The position numbers and the translations under genes are program-made. 64,000 nt of DNA, taken from assembly GCA_030442035.1 (NCBI GenBank), contig JAUJEA010000002.1, positions 701,189-765,188 on the forward strand, in the 5' to 3' direction. Source of the DNA: Splendidivirga corallicola. Lineage in GTDB: Bacteria; Bacteroidota; Bacteroidia; Cytophagales; Cyclobacteriaceae. Shown here piece after piece: positions 55,230 to 64,000 of this stretch (position 1 is its first letter; every line of letters starts with the position of its first letter). Below the pieces are notes generated by a model, which was given only the letters and a program-made list of their open reading frames with translations, was not told the DNA's origin and did no database searches.

Positions 55230-55952
55230 ATGAAAAGAAATAATCTGTCTAAAATGGCTCTAATGATGTGCCTCATCATTGGTTTTGTACATTCGGATCT
55301 TGTTGCCCAGCGTGGAGGGGAAACAATTGACTTACCAACTTTTGATGGAATAAGCCTGGGAGTTGCAGGAACTGTTCACTTAAAACAAGGGAATAATCAG
55401 GAAGTAATCGTAGAGACTTCAGAAAAAATGAGAGAAAGAATCACTTTTGAGGTTGAAGGTGGAACATTGCAAATAAAAAACAAAAGAAAATTTAACAACT
55501 GGAATTGGAGCAGTAGAGATCGGTTGGATATCTATATAACCATCAAAGAAGTTGAAGCCTTAAAGGTGGGTGGCTCCGGTAAAATAATCAGCGAAACAAC
55601 TCTTGAAGCTAATGATCTCGGACTGTATGTTAGTGGCTCAGGAAAAATTGAGATTGATACAAAAGCAGAAGATTTAGTCTCAAAAATTTCAGGATCAGGC
55701 ACTATTGAAATTGAAGGGACTGGTAAGTTTAATGATGTATCTATAAGTGGGTCAGGTCGACTCAATGCAGAGGACTTCGAATGCGAGGAATATGATATCG
55801 CTATTAGTGGTTCAGGAAATTGCCGTGTTCATGTTAATTCAAGAATTGAAGCTCGTATCTCCGGAAGTGGCAATGTATATTATAGAGGCAATCCTGACAA
55901 AGTTATTAGCAAAGTTTCAGGTAGTGGAAAACTTAGAAAAGCAGGCAGATAG
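55230..55952 (+). CDS. Head GIN domain (DUF2807) secreted protein
   Basis: 240 residues. A signal peptide (about 1-26) precedes a DUF2807 beta-helix (about 45-235) with repeated G-S-G-K/N turns: GGSGKIIS, SGSGKIEID, SGSGTIEIE, SGSGRLNAED, SGSGNCRVH, SGSGNVYY, SGSGKL. Such proteins form a right-handed parallel helix on the periplasmic or outer surface in Bacteroidota; function is unknown, though some are tied to adhesion or sensory regulation. Single gene, closed by a terminator shared with the convergent TlpA gene. Confidence 0.9.
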   Translation: MKRNNLSKMALMMCLIIGFVHSDLVAQRGGETIDLPTFDGISLGVAGTVHLKQGNNQEVIVETSEKMRERITFEVEGGTLQIKNKRKFNNWNWSSRDRLDIYITIKEVEALKVGGSGKIISETTLEANDLGLYVSGSGKIEIDTKAEDLVSKISGSGTIEIEGTGKFNDVSISGSGRLNAEDFECEEYDIAISGSGNCRVHVNSRIEARISGSGNVYYRGNPDKVISKVSGSGKLRKAGR

Positions 55953-55961
55953 ATTACACAT

Positions 55962-55996
55962 AAAAAAGCACTCTGCTATGATCAGAGTGCTTTTTA
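55962..55996. terminator. Bidirectional terminator between convergent genes
   Basis: AAAAAGCACTCTG (55963-55975) pairs with CAGAGTGCTTTTT (55983-55995) around a 7-base loop. It serves the head GIN gene and the minus-strand TlpA gene. Confidence 0.85.
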
Positions 55997-56031
55997 TGCA
56001 TATCTCTTGTCTCTCTTAAGGGCTAGTCAGA

Positions 56032-57153
56032 TTAGCTGGCAGCCAATAGTTCTTCCAATCTTTCTCTTAAGGCTTCCCCTCTTAGGTTTTTATCAATAAT
56101 AACACCATCCGGATCTAGCAGTATTGTATGAGGTATAGCTCTTACACCATAAAGCTTCCCAACTTCATTACCCCAACCTCCAAGATCTGAAACATGGTAC
56201 CAGGTCAGGTTATCATCTTTAATAGCCTTCAACCATTTTTCTTTATCACTATCAAAGGAAACTCCGATAATCTCAAAACCTTTGTCACTGAGTTCATTGT
56301 AAAGTTTCACAACATTTGGATTTTCAGCTCGACAAGGTCCGCACCAGGAGGCCCAAAAATCAATAAGCACATATTGCCCTCTTAATGAACTAAGCGTAAC
56401 AGGATTATTCAAAGTGTCATTCTGTGTGAAATCAATGGCCACCTCTCCAACGGCCACCTGCTTCCATGTCCTAACCATTTCACTTAGCCTTGCAACATAG
56501 GAAGTATTTAGTGCTTCTCCTGTGAATGTCTTTAATAATGAGTCCAATTCATCCAGACTCTCATCATTGAAATATTGGCCTGTTGCCAAATAAGGCCCTA
56601 TTACATTATTGCTATTTTTAGCAATAAAATTTTGAGTAAAAGCTGACCTATCTTCATAAGCTTGACTGCGTATTGAATCTATTCTTTTTACTTCTTCTTC
56701 ATTTCCCTCTTCCTTGGCCATTTTGTAATCTTCATAAAGTGCACGTTGCCCATTTCGGAATTCTTTCATCTTTTCATCGTAAACGGCATACTTATCCTGA
56801 AGTACCGATCCCGTAATAGTCACATCGCTAAGACTATCGATGTGTCCTGTCATATTAATATTGGCATTTTCCAGGAAGAAGCTAATTGGCCTGCTATCAT
56901 TGATACTTAAATAATACATCTCCGGTGCAGTTACACTGCCGGACATTGTGAAACTTCCCTCTTCAAGGACAGCTGAATCTGTTGCTTGCAGCTTGGAACC
57001 ATCATAATACTTAAGCACGACCGTTCCGGAATCTAATCCTTGAATTTTACCTGACAGCACAAATTCATTGGGAATCTCCTGTTTATTTTCATTTCCACAC
57101 GCATAGCAAAACGCTGCAATGCATAAAAGGATTAATACTCTATTCACGTTCAT
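56032..57153 (-). CDS. TlpA-family disulfide reductase with DUF4369 domain
   Basis: 373 residues, lipoprotein (lipobox AFCYAC, Cys about 19). DUF4369-like region (about 28-125: FVLSGKIQGLDSGTVVLKYY). A helical linker (about 130-210) leads to the AhpC/TSA-Redoxin thioredoxin domain (about 235-370) with active motif CGPC in FWASWCGPCRAENPNVVKLY and cis-Pro in VRAIPHTILLD. It acts in thiol reduction on the outer side of the membrane. Members of this fusion are numerous in Bacteroidota; the exact partner is unknown. Confidence 0.9.
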   Translation of the reverse strand: MNVNRVLILLCIAAFCYACGNENKQEIPNEFVLSGKIQGLDSGTVVLKYYDGSKLQATDSAVLEEGSFTMSGSVTAPEMYYLSINDSRPISFFLENANINMTGHIDSLSDVTITGSVLQDKYAVYDEKMKEFRNGQRALYEDYKMAKEEGNEEEVKRIDSIRSQAYEDRSAFTQNFIAKNSNNVIGPYLATGQYFNDESLDELDSLLKTFTGEALNTSYVARLSEMVRTWKQVAVGEVAIDFTQNDTLNNPVTLSSLRGQYVLIDFWASWCGPCRAENPNVVKLYNELSDKGFEIIGVSFDSDKEKWLKAIKDDNLTWYHVSDLGGWGNEVGKLYGVRAIPHTILLDPDGVIIDKNLRGEALRERLEELLAAS

Positions 57154-57282
57154 AGTTTGAGTTTAGATTGTTTTTAGTGTAAACAAGTTTTGAATATATG
57201 AACGTTTTTCTCAAAAAACTATCAAATTCAGAGTTTTGAAACCAAAAGTCATTGATATTGAAGTGTTTAAAACGGCAAGATC

Positions 57283-58053
57283 TCAATTGGCAGTAAATTC
57301 TACGTCAGCCACCAGATTTACCCAATTGTCTTCACTGACTGCCATCAACGTGAAGCTATAAGTATGACCAGCCTGTAAAGTCGGATGCGGATTAACGTCT
57401 CGAATGTTCAAAACAACATTGGTCAGATCGTAGAAACGAAAGTGTTTGTCATAGGTATATGTGCCGGATAAAAGATTACCATCGGCATCGGCAATCACCT
57501 GAAAGTAAATCGCATTGTCATCGCTTTTACCATCTTCCCAGCTAAAAAGTGGGCTAAGCATTTGGTCCTGATTCAGGTTGAGCAGATCCGGTCCATATTC
57601 AGTAGGTAAATGGGTGTCTTTCAGGTGAATTGGATTGGATATGTGTAATTTACCATTACGCTCAAAAGTCACAATCCCCCAATTGTTTTCAGTGCTTTCA
57701 GGCCTCAAGAATCGAAATAAGTAACCATTAAATAGCGGATCTGTAGAGAGCTTTCGTTCCGTGTATTTGGAATAATCCTTGGAATTACTCAATTCTCCTT
57801 CACTTTCAAAATACTTAAAGTTTGTTGCTCCAAAAGTCGGATAAAAAATCACTGAAACGGGAAATTGAGAATTCTCCAGAATCCCCTCCTGACCGCCCAT
57901 GGCACACGCTATTAAGGAATCTTCTTGCAAAATAAAGGTGGTACTTCTGAGGTAAGTTATCAAATTGTCTTGTCCAGGCGGGGTTTCATTTTTATCTGAT
58001 TCGCAGGAGGCAAATAAAATCAATAAACAACCGATGATATATCTGAGTTTCAT
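57283..58053 (-). CDS. Hypothetical lipoprotein downstream of the WD40 gene
   Basis: 256 residues from ATG 58053 (an upstream ATG at 58077 would add eight). A signal peptide with lipobox (LILFASC) is followed by acidic ESDKNE, which suggests surface export. The rest is beta-rich with FFPTFGATN-like blocks and a final LQAGHTYSFTLMAVSEDNWV; it resembles secreted beta-sandwich proteins but I cannot name a family. Only 43 bases (19 if the longer start is used) separate it from the stop of the WD40 gene, so the two are probably one transcript. Confidence 0.65.
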   Translation of the reverse strand: MKLRYIIGCLLILFASCESDKNETPPGQDNLITYLRSTTFILQEDSLIACAMGGQEGILENSQFPVSVIFYPTFGATNFKYFESEGELSNSKDYSKYTERKLSTDPLFNGYLFRFLRPESTENNWGIVTFERNGKLHISNPIHLKDTHLPTEYGPDLLNLNQDQMLSPLFSWEDGKSDDNAIYFQVIADADGNLLSGTYTYDKHFRFYDLTNVVLNIRDVNPHPTLQAGHTYSFTLMAVSEDNWVNLVADVEFTAN

Positions 58054-58096
58054 GAATAAATTGATTTTTGCATTCACTTCACGATCACAAAATTAT

Positions 58097-60985
58097 TTAT
58101 TGTTGAATCGCCAAACCAAATTTCATTTTATCTTGATCAGATAAAGGAGCAATGTTTTTGCTTCTGACCCATTCAAATATTCCTTTGGGTGTGTAAATAA
58201 GTTTAGCGCTATTGTCATTTGACGCAGTGACGATAAACCTTCCATCAGCAAAATAATATGCTTGATTGATCCTATCTGAATGAACGTTGATAAGATCCAC
58301 AAAATTCCCTTGCGTATCGTAAAAACTTAGATTTCCATATTTATCTCCAAACATGATCAATTTTCCATCAGATGAAAATTTGGCTGTGGTAATTGTTTCT
58401 TTTGGTACATCAAACTTTAATAATAGATCCCCACTTTCATTAATAAGTCTGATATTCCCATTTTTGAAAACCATCAAAAGTTTGTTTTCATCAGGATCAA
58501 AATCAATAAGCTCAAGAAATTCTTGCCCCAGATCTAAAGTAATTTCACCTGAAGTTCTGTGCCATAGTTTAGCTTCATCTTCGGAGACAGCTATTACTTG
58601 TTTTCCCGTTTTAGAAGAACGGATGAATCGGGGAAAACTGGTAAAGCCATTCAATTCCTTGATCAATGTTCCATCTCCATTCCTTATTTTCACAATTTTA
58701 TCGGATGAGGCAGTAATAAGGGTTTCCCCTCCCTCACAAAAATCAACAAAAATCACGCTGTCTTTATGGTCTTGAATAGTTTTGACCAACGCCCCGGCAT
58801 CAGACCATATTCTGATAGTTTTGTCACTTGAACCGGTAACAATACTACCATCGGGTGAAACTGTAATATCATTTACAGGTGCTTTGTGACCATCCAGATC
58901 CTTTTTTAGCTCTCCATCTTTTGTCCATAATTGAGGAAGCCCTTTCTTTGAGAGTGTCAAAACAAATCTTCCGGTTGGTGAAAATGTTGATCTAATCACG
59001 GTATCTTTTACCGTGTTTAGGCTCTTTAATAATTTGCCCTGACCATTCCATAAACGAACCAATCCCATTCCTGAAAGTGTAACAATTCTTGTCCAATCAT
59101 CTGATAAAGAAATCCCGGAAACCCCCTTAACATGAATATCGAATGATTGTAACATTTCCAAATTGACCTCCCAAAGTTTTGCGGTCTGATCATCAGATGC
59201 GGTAATTATGTAGCGATCATCAGGAGAGAATTCCGCATAATTGATATTTGACTGGTGTGCTTTAAATGTTTTAATGAATGTTCCTTTGTTATCCCAAAGC
59301 TTCACTGTTCTATCTAATGAAACTGTAAGGATCAGTTTACCATCACTTGAAAAATCAGCAAAGACCACCTGTGCATTGTGCCCTACCAGAGACTTCAATA
59401 ACTTTCCCTGTGCATTCCAAAGTTTTGCGGTGTGATCATCTGAAACAGTAATTATTTTTTCTCTATCCGGAGAAAAATCAGCAAAGTTAACAATCCCATT
59501 ATGACCAGATAATGTAAACAGCAGATCACCTCTTTTCGACCAGACAATAGCAGTACTATCAAAAGAACTGGTAATAATCCTGCTCCCGTTGGGAGAGAAT
59601 CTAATAGAGCTTATCTCATCATCGTGCCCACGAAAAGTTTTTATCAATCGTCCTCTAGCATTCCATAATTTCATATTCTCACCGGAAGTCGTTGCAATAA
59701 GATCTTCATAGGGCGAAAAAGTAGCATCATTGATAAAATCAACATCATCAAGCAAAACAGCCATTTGCTGACCTTTTTTATTCCATATTCTAATATTGTC
59801 ATCAGCAACTGTCAAGATCTTATCTTCTCCCGGTAGAAAGGCCGCTTTCATGACAGGTTCCTCATGCCCTCTTAATGTTTGAATCAAATTTCCTTCCGTA
59901 TCCCAAAGTTTAGCAGTCAGATCATCAGAGGTTGTCAGTACACTTTCCCCGTTAGACGAAAGGGATACACTGTTAACTGTTTCATCATGCGCTTTAAATG
60001 TCAACAATCTTTCACCGCTTATACTCCATTTTTCAATGTCTCCATTTTTTGCTGCGGAAAAAATAGTCCTGTTCTTCGCATCAAAAAAAACATCTTCTAT
60101 TGGCGACTCATGTTGGAGGCTCAAAGCATAAAAGGTTTCCTTACTATTATATGCCGAATAAAAACTATGATTTAAAGCCTTACCAACCGACACAGGCAGA
60201 TCATCCTCGCTATTGGCAAACCTGTAGGACAACATGGCTAATTGTAACGATTTGGTTGGATCGGTCCTTTGTTCATTGAAACTTTCCGAGGCAATTTGAT
60301 TAGCCCTTACAATTTTATCTTGCTTGAGGGCAATACCTCTCTTTTTTGATGCATCTTTAACCGCCTGTTCCGCCAGATTTTGCTCTTGTTTGGCCAAAAT
60401 GCTGGCCTCCTCTCTCAGCTGCTTTTGGTAATCAATATCACCCCATATTTTTTTTAGGTAGAAGAAAGATGCCATGACTCCAACCAAAGTGACTAACCAA
60501 ACTGCTGCGGTGATCCTGGTCATTCTTCTTAAATTATTATTCTTCGTTCTAAAAGTGGCAGCAATGAGGATATTTTCAAAAACTGTACTGGAGGGTTTGG
60601 AGTTTTCTACAAAGGACGGCTTTTCATCGAGTACCCTTAGATCACTAAATTCATCAAATAGAGAAGAGGACCGAAAGTCTCCAAAATCAATTACGAGCAA
60701 CAATCTGCCTGATTTTCTTATCGACTTGATGAGCGATGGTAGTTTTTCCTTCTCAGCATCAGCTTCGTTAGCAAGCATAATAACCAGCTTACCAGACTTA
60801 CATGCTTCTTTTACCCTGCGAAAATTTTTCCCGGTCTGGTTCAAGGGTTCAATAATTTGACAAGAAAAATCCTCTTTAGAAAGGTAATCTGCCAATACCT
60901 CTGAATAAGCTTCATGTGCCTCTTCCAAAGGTAGAATGCTGATATCATAACCATATAAAAAATTCTTGACCTTATCTAACATCAT
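58097..60985 (-). CDS. Membrane-anchored WD40 repeat protein with alpha/beta N-terminal domain
   Basis: 962 residues. The N-terminal about 110 residues (YGYDISILPLEEAHEAYSEV, KLVIMLANEADAEKEKLPSL, RLLLVIDFGDFR) form an alpha/beta domain reminiscent of a degenerate TIR domain, but no FISY-type start or catalytic Glu is clear. A membrane helix (about 157-177) and an alpha-helical Gln/Glu/Lys linker (about 185-250) follow. Sixteen WD40-like repeats (about 285-945, for example GHDDEISSIRFSPNGSRIIT) make about two propellers. Such TIR-like/helix/WD40 proteins are common in filamentous bacteria and Cytophagales and are thought to sense or scaffold signals. A TAGTTTTG -7 element lies at 61050-61057. 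Confidence 0.8.
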   Translation of the reverse strand: MMLDKVKNFLYGYDISILPLEEAHEAYSEVLADYLSKEDFSCQIIEPLNQTGKNFRRVKEACKSGKLVIMLANEADAEKEKLPSLIKSIRKSGRLLLVIDFGDFRSSSLFDEFSDLRVLDEKPSFVENSKPSSTVFENILIAATFRTKNNNLRRMTRITAAVWLVTLVGVMASFFYLKKIWGDIDYQKQLREEASILAKQEQNLAEQAVKDASKKRGIALKQDKIVRANQIASESFNEQRTDPTKSLQLAMLSYRFANSEDDLPVSVGKALNHSFYSAYNSKETFYALSLQHESPIEDVFFDAKNRTIFSAAKNGDIEKWSISGERLLTFKAHDETVNSVSLSSNGESVLTTSDDLTAKLWDTEGNLIQTLRGHEEPVMKAAFLPGEDKILTVADDNIRIWNKKGQQMAVLLDDVDFINDATFSPYEDLIATTSGENMKLWNARGRLIKTFRGHDDEISSIRFSPNGSRIITSSFDSTAIVWSKRGDLLFTLSGHNGIVNFADFSPDREKIITVSDDHTAKLWNAQGKLLKSLVGHNAQVVFADFSSDGKLILTVSLDRTVKLWDNKGTFIKTFKAHQSNINYAEFSPDDRYIITASDDQTAKLWEVNLEMLQSFDIHVKGVSGISLSDDWTRIVTLSGMGLVRLWNGQGKLLKSLNTVKDTVIRSTFSPTGRFVLTLSKKGLPQLWTKDGELKKDLDGHKAPVNDITVSPDGSIVTGSSDKTIRIWSDAGALVKTIQDHKDSVIFVDFCEGGETLITASSDKIVKIRNGDGTLIKELNGFTSFPRFIRSSKTGKQVIAVSEDEAKLWHRTSGEITLDLGQEFLELIDFDPDENKLLMVFKNGNIRLINESGDLLLKFDVPKETITTAKFSSDGKLIMFGDKYGNLSFYDTQGNFVDLINVHSDRINQAYYFADGRFIVTASNDNSAKLIYTPKGIFEWVRSKNIAPLSDQDKMKFGLAIQQ

Positions 60986-61049
60986 TGAATCGTGTTCTTC
61001 CTTTCTTTTGGATAATCTCGAACAAGTGCCTAAAAATACATGATTAATT

Positions 61050-61057
61050 CAAAACTA
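61050..61057 (-). promoter_or_regulatory. Probable -7 element of the WD40 gene promoter
   Basis: TAGTTTTG on the minus strand is an exact TAnnTTTG match about 65 bases before the ATG at 60985. It probably drives the WD40 gene and the lipoprotein gene after it. Confidence 0.45.
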
Positions 61058-61083
61058 ACCATTTCGTATTTCAATCTACTAAA

Positions 61084-61248
61084 CTAATCGTATTCAAAGT
61101 TCCAGGACAATATCAGTCGATCAAACTTATCTGTTTCCAGCGGAGAGGTAGAATTGGGATCAAGTGTAAAAGTTGTGGAGCTATTCCTAAAAGTCCAATT
61201 TTGTCTTTTTAGAGGGGCAGAAAATTGATTGTAAGGGAATAAGCGAAA
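61084..61248 (-). pseudogene. C-terminal gene fragment (54 codons, no start)
   Basis: A minus-strand frame reads FRLFPYNQFSAPLKRQNWTF, then RNSSTTFTLDPNSTSPLETD and KFDRLILSWNFEYD to a TAG at 61084-61086. It has no Met and is preceded in frame by a TAG (61249-61251) and a TGA further up. The composition is that of real protein sequence, so it looks like the tail of a deleted gene. Family unknown. Confidence 0.45.
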
Positions 61249-62107
61249 CTAAATGAGTAACATATTCCATTCAGGAGGGGTAGCCAGTCAAAATAGTGAG
61301 GTGTGGGATGGACAGGCGGGAAGGAACTTTATTTTGACAAGATTTTTGGTTCCTTTTCATCGATTGGAAAAGGGACAAACATATCTGTGCACTACAGCCA
61401 TAAAAAGTTAAATTAAATACGATAAAACAAAGTTTCTATAAAGTTATGTTGATCAACTTTTTCAAATGAGCAGTTTACAACCAATGTTCTTTGTGCTTGA
61501 TCACAAAGAACCAAAAAATCAAGGCTGTGAAGAAATTTGCTAAAAACCTCCATTTAAAGCTAAAATCATTAAACTCGCGCCTGCACACAACCAACCCAGC
61601 TCAAACAGTAATGATTTCTTCACGCTTTAAATTCCGGTTTTCTTCACGCAATTTCTTCAAGGCCGAAACATATTGTAAGAGCGTTTGCGAACAATGGATT
61701 AAAAAACTCTTTTGGCTTTGTAATCAGCAAAATGCAACTGCTCCACAGATTTTTTGCTTGATCCTAGAATTGTGCTAGCGTGTTGGGGTGTCTAATTATT
61801 TATGATAAAATGGACAAAGATATGCAGGGTGAAACCATGAAATGGTAAGTAATGGAATACTACTTTGGTTTCACCCTTTACAAAAAATCCATATTCAAGT
61901 CAGTAGACCACCGCTTGAAGGAAATTACGGATATGGCTGCAGCGTGGAATTTCACATTAGCCGCCATAAAACATTGCTGTTATGCTTGATTGTAAGATTC
62001 CTCAATCATACTAATATCAAGCTGGTCATCTACGGAGTGTGGGTAGCACCAACTCAATAGAAAATAAAAATGGTTTGGATTATCAATGGATTGAAGAACG
62101 CCTTATC
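61249..62107. other. Long intergenic region with hairpins
   Basis: About 860 bases with no credible intact gene. Two similar hairpins, GTTCCTTTTC with GAAAAGGGAC (61349-61376) and GTTCTTTGTG with CACAAAGAAC (61486-61511), share the same plan and a neighbouring T/A tract. A third pair, GGGTGAAACC with GGTTTCACCC (61827-61836, 61867-61876), has a 30-base loop. Short frames here (for example 61842-62060) lack family similarity. Confidence 0.5.
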
Positions 62108-62527
62108 TCAAACCAGTTCTCCTACATATTCGATACGATAGGTAATGGGTGAATTCTTTCGAAGCATCGCTGAAACCCCACAATATCTTTCTTGAGACAA
62201 TCTAACTGCTTTTTCAACTTTGTCGTGATCCAGGTCATCTCCAAATATCTTATATACCAATCTTATTTCTGAGTATACGATAGGATGCTCATCAGTCAAG
62301 TCAGCTTCAACCTCAATATCCAACCCTGTGAATGGCACTCGCATTTTATTTAAAAGCGATACTACATCCATACCGGTACATCCTGCCAATGAAGATAAAA
62401 GCAATTTCTTAGGGCTGGGACCTGTATCATCACTCAATGTCCCATTGGTATCCATTCTTAGTAGATGTTTGTCGATATAGCTGTCAAATGCCAGTTTGTT
62501 AACCCAGCTTGATTTTATTTTATGCAT
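62108..62527 (-). CDS. OsmC family protein
   Basis: 139 residues with the OsmC/Ohr fold. Two reactive Cys positions lie in LLSSLAGCTGMDVVSLLNK and ERYCGVSAMLRK. The product resembles the YhfA-type subgroup (small, no long insert). OsmC proteins reduce organic peroxides using their Cys pair; the physiological role of the YhfA subgroup is less clear. It is divergent from the peroxiredoxin gene across about 460 bases, which suggests a common stress theme. Confidence 0.9.
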   Translation of the reverse strand: MHKIKSSWVNKLAFDSYIDKHLLRMDTNGTLSDDTGPSPKKLLLSSLAGCTGMDVVSLLNKMRVPFTGLDIEVEADLTDEHPIVYSEIRLVYKIFGDDLDHDKVEKAVRLSQERYCGVSAMLRKNSPITYRIEYVGELV

Positions 62528-62989
62528 GTTTTTTGTTTTTTCATAAAATTAGATCAATCTCAGATCTTACTTGATGATTTTGATCATCCACAGGCAAAAA
62601 TTCTTCCGACTGAGGCCATTTATCGGATCTTCACCATTCAATTAAAGTCCTGCTTTCAATTCTGATGTAATACCTTCGTGATACCTTGGCATTATTGGCT
62701 ACCGATACTCAAGGTGGAACTGCTCTTCTCTTTTTTACGATGATGGTAAGACCTGTTCAATCTACCGAAATTCCAGTTCTTGCAAGAAGTAAACAGTAAA
62801 AATAAAGCTTTAGCAAACAGTCAATTGCTCCTTGTTTTGTCATCTTCATGACAATTCATAATCATATACGTTAACGATCTTCAAGCTTTAAGCTTCTTAT
62901 AGATTAATACCATGTATATTTTCGCCTCTAAATCAATTTTTTTATTATATAAGATTTGATATTTTCGATTTGCAAAATCTTTGATGATT
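62528..62989. other. Divergent region between OsmC and peroxiredoxin genes
   Basis: About 460 bases that should hold both promoters. No exact -7 match; one plus-strand frame of 43 codons (ending ARSKQ near 62799) has no start and no recognisable similarity. No structure was seen that explains the length. Confidence 0.45.
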
Positions 62990-63622
62990 ATGAACATAAA
63001 CCTGGGCGATCTTGCTCCTAATTTTAGGGCTATTTCAACTTTGGGGATTTTGGATTTTCATGAGTGGCTTGGTGACAGTTGGGGGCTCCTATTTTCCCAT
63101 CCCGAAGACTACACGCCGGTATGTACTACTGAACTAGGTGTGGTAGCAAACTTAAAAGCAGAATTTGCAAAAAGAAATGTTAAGGCTATTGCTATTAGTG
63201 TGGATGATCTTGAATCACACGTTGGCTGGATAAAAGATATTGAGGAAACCATAGGTGCAAAAGTTGATTTCCCAATTCTGGCGGATGAAAAAAAAGAAAT
63301 TGTTTCTTTATATGGTATGCTCAATGATAATTCCAAAAATAACTTTACTGTCAGATCAGTATTCATTATTGGCCCGGATAAGAAAATCCGGTTGACAATA
63401 AATTACCCCGTAGCCGTAGGTCGAAATTTTGATGAGATCCTCAGGGTTATCGATGCGTTACAACTCAATGAAAATTACCAGGTTTTAACACCAGCGAACT
63501 GGCAATACAACGATCAGGTTATTATTGATCCCAATATCCCGAAGGATGAGCTTGATGAAAGGTTTCCAAAAGGTTTCCAGGAAGTCAAACCCTATTTGAA
63601 GTACACGCCTCAACCAGGATAA
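62990..63622 (+). CDS. 1-Cys peroxiredoxin (Prx6 type)
   Basis: 210 residues from ATG 62990; ATG 62984 and TTG 62981 are alternatives, but family members begin MNIxLGDxAPNF as here. The peroxidatic Cys is in SHPEDYTPVCTTELG, followed by DDLESHVGWIKDIEE, and the C-terminal Prx6-type extension has VLTPANWQYNDQVIIDP and FPKGFQEVKPYLKYT. There is no resolving Cys of the AhpC kind. It reduces hydrogen or organic peroxides in the cytoplasm. Single gene. Confidence 0.95.
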   Translation: MNINLGDLAPNFRAISTLGILDFHEWLGDSWGLLFSHPEDYTPVCTTELGVVANLKAEFAKRNVKAIAISVDDLESHVGWIKDIEETIGAKVDFPILADEKKEIVSLYGMLNDNSKNNFTVRSVFIIGPDKKIRLTINYPVAVGRNFDEILRVIDALQLNENYQVLTPANWQYNDQVIIDPNIPKDELDERFPKGFQEVKPYLKYTPQPG

Positions 63623-63886
63623 CCGAAACCATATTTTCCGGAATTCTATACAGACTTTCTTTTAATCCAAAAGGATATTTCAGGCCGTGCCTGATAATTA
63701 TTATGGGGCTATAACTTACAAGAGGTTAAAAAGGATTTTCCTGGATGTTTATTGAGATTTCAGGAGTAATCGGATATTGATTGCATGTATGAGGTCTGTG
63801 AATTGTACAATTTTATTAAATTCTGTGGAGTTAACAGGCAACTAGGCATACTGATCCCATGCAAGTAATTGAGTGAGGATTAATCA
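63623..63886. other. Intergenic region
   Basis: About 260 bases after the peroxiredoxin gene. I see no gene, terminator hairpin or RNA structure. Confidence 0.4.
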
Positions 63887-64000
63887 TCAGGCTGCTTGTG
63901 GGAGTTTTGGTGGACTATTTTGTGTAGCTCTACGACTCATGGCCATCGCATTAGCAGTCATCACAGCAAAGAATACCCATAGTTTTTCGTTTTTATCATT
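63887..64000 (-). CDS. Hypothetical membrane protein fragment (5' end outside window)
   Basis: A minus-strand frame enters from the right edge and reads KNEKLWVFFAVMTANAMAMS then RRATQNSPPKLPQAA and TGA (63887-63889). The first part is a hydrophobic helix and the end is Pro-rich. Only the last 37 residues are seen, so no family can be named. Confidence 0.4.
   Translation of the reverse strand, partial: NDKNEKLWVFFAVMTANAMAMSRRATQNSPPKLPQAA

Noticed and set aside
61491..61778. 95-aa plus-strand reading frame
   Set aside because: It begins inside a hairpin, has Lys/Phe/Ser-rich composition unlike a folded protein and no recognisable motif; it looks like chance in AT-rich DNA.
61842..62060. 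72-aa plus-strand reading frame beginning inside the 10-bp inverted repeat loop
   Set aside because: No similarity or signal; hydrophobic Leu/Val/Cys-rich composition is typical of random frames.
62620..62800. 43-codon plus-strand frame (ending ARSKQ) as a gene remnant
   Set aside because: No start, no family resemblance and unremarkable length for chance.

Overview
The window is chromosomal DNA of a Bacteroidota bacterium, most likely from the order Cytophagales. The evidence is an AT-rich sequence, a subtilisin-like protease with a type IX secretion C-terminal sorting domain, FtsX-type permeases, head-GIN, DUF4369-TlpA and DUF4136 proteins, several lipoproteins, promoters with the Bacteroidota -7 motif TAnnTTTG, and a division/cell-wall cluster in the usual Bacteroidota order. 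The genus is not resolved.

Layout. 1-8.5 kb: a DUF2400 fragment, a LysM/RlpA-like protein, an NfeD-family membrane protease, kdsB (LPS Kdo activation), a large FtsX permease and a long-chain acyl-CoA ligase. 8.5-9.3 kb: a non-coding stretch with a strange class II tRNA-like gene of 123 nt. 9.3-16.2 kb: an Lrp/AsnC regulator and the SUF iron-sulfur operon (sufB, sufC, sufD, sufS, sufE, a DUF59 maturation gene and a bacilliredoxin). 16.2-26.7 kb: paaN, a 1433-residue secreted S8 protease, a small hairpin element with flanking direct repeats, small orphan genes, two decayed genes (YWTD propeller and ankyrin) and an FMN reductase.

26.7-42.1 kb is the minus-strand dcw cluster, mraZ-rsmH-ftsL-ftsI-murE-mraY-murD-ftsW-murG-murC-ftsQ-ftsA-ftsZ, tightly packed with several overlaps. 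It makes lipid II precursors and the septal machinery. In front of mraZ, four TGG repeats at exact 10-bp spacing look like the MraZ operator. murG has no ATG, GTG or TTG before its essential glycine-rich loop.

42.2-64 kb is mixed housekeeping: a family III CoA transferase, two TlpA-type thioredoxin lipoproteins, a polyprenyl synthetase, an alpha/beta hydrolase, malate dehydrogenase, an Nmad3-like protein, an MFS transporter, the three-gene proton-translocating transhydrogenase, a head-GIN protein, a lipoprotein paired with a 962-residue WD40 protein, gene debris, OsmC and a 1-Cys peroxiredoxin.

No CRISPR array, intact insertion sequence, prophage or rRNA gene was seen. I found no clear new multi-gene system. 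The strongest unexplained signals are the tRNA-like gene, the murG start, the MraZ operator, the MITE-like hairpin element and the membrane-anchored WD40/lipoprotein pair.
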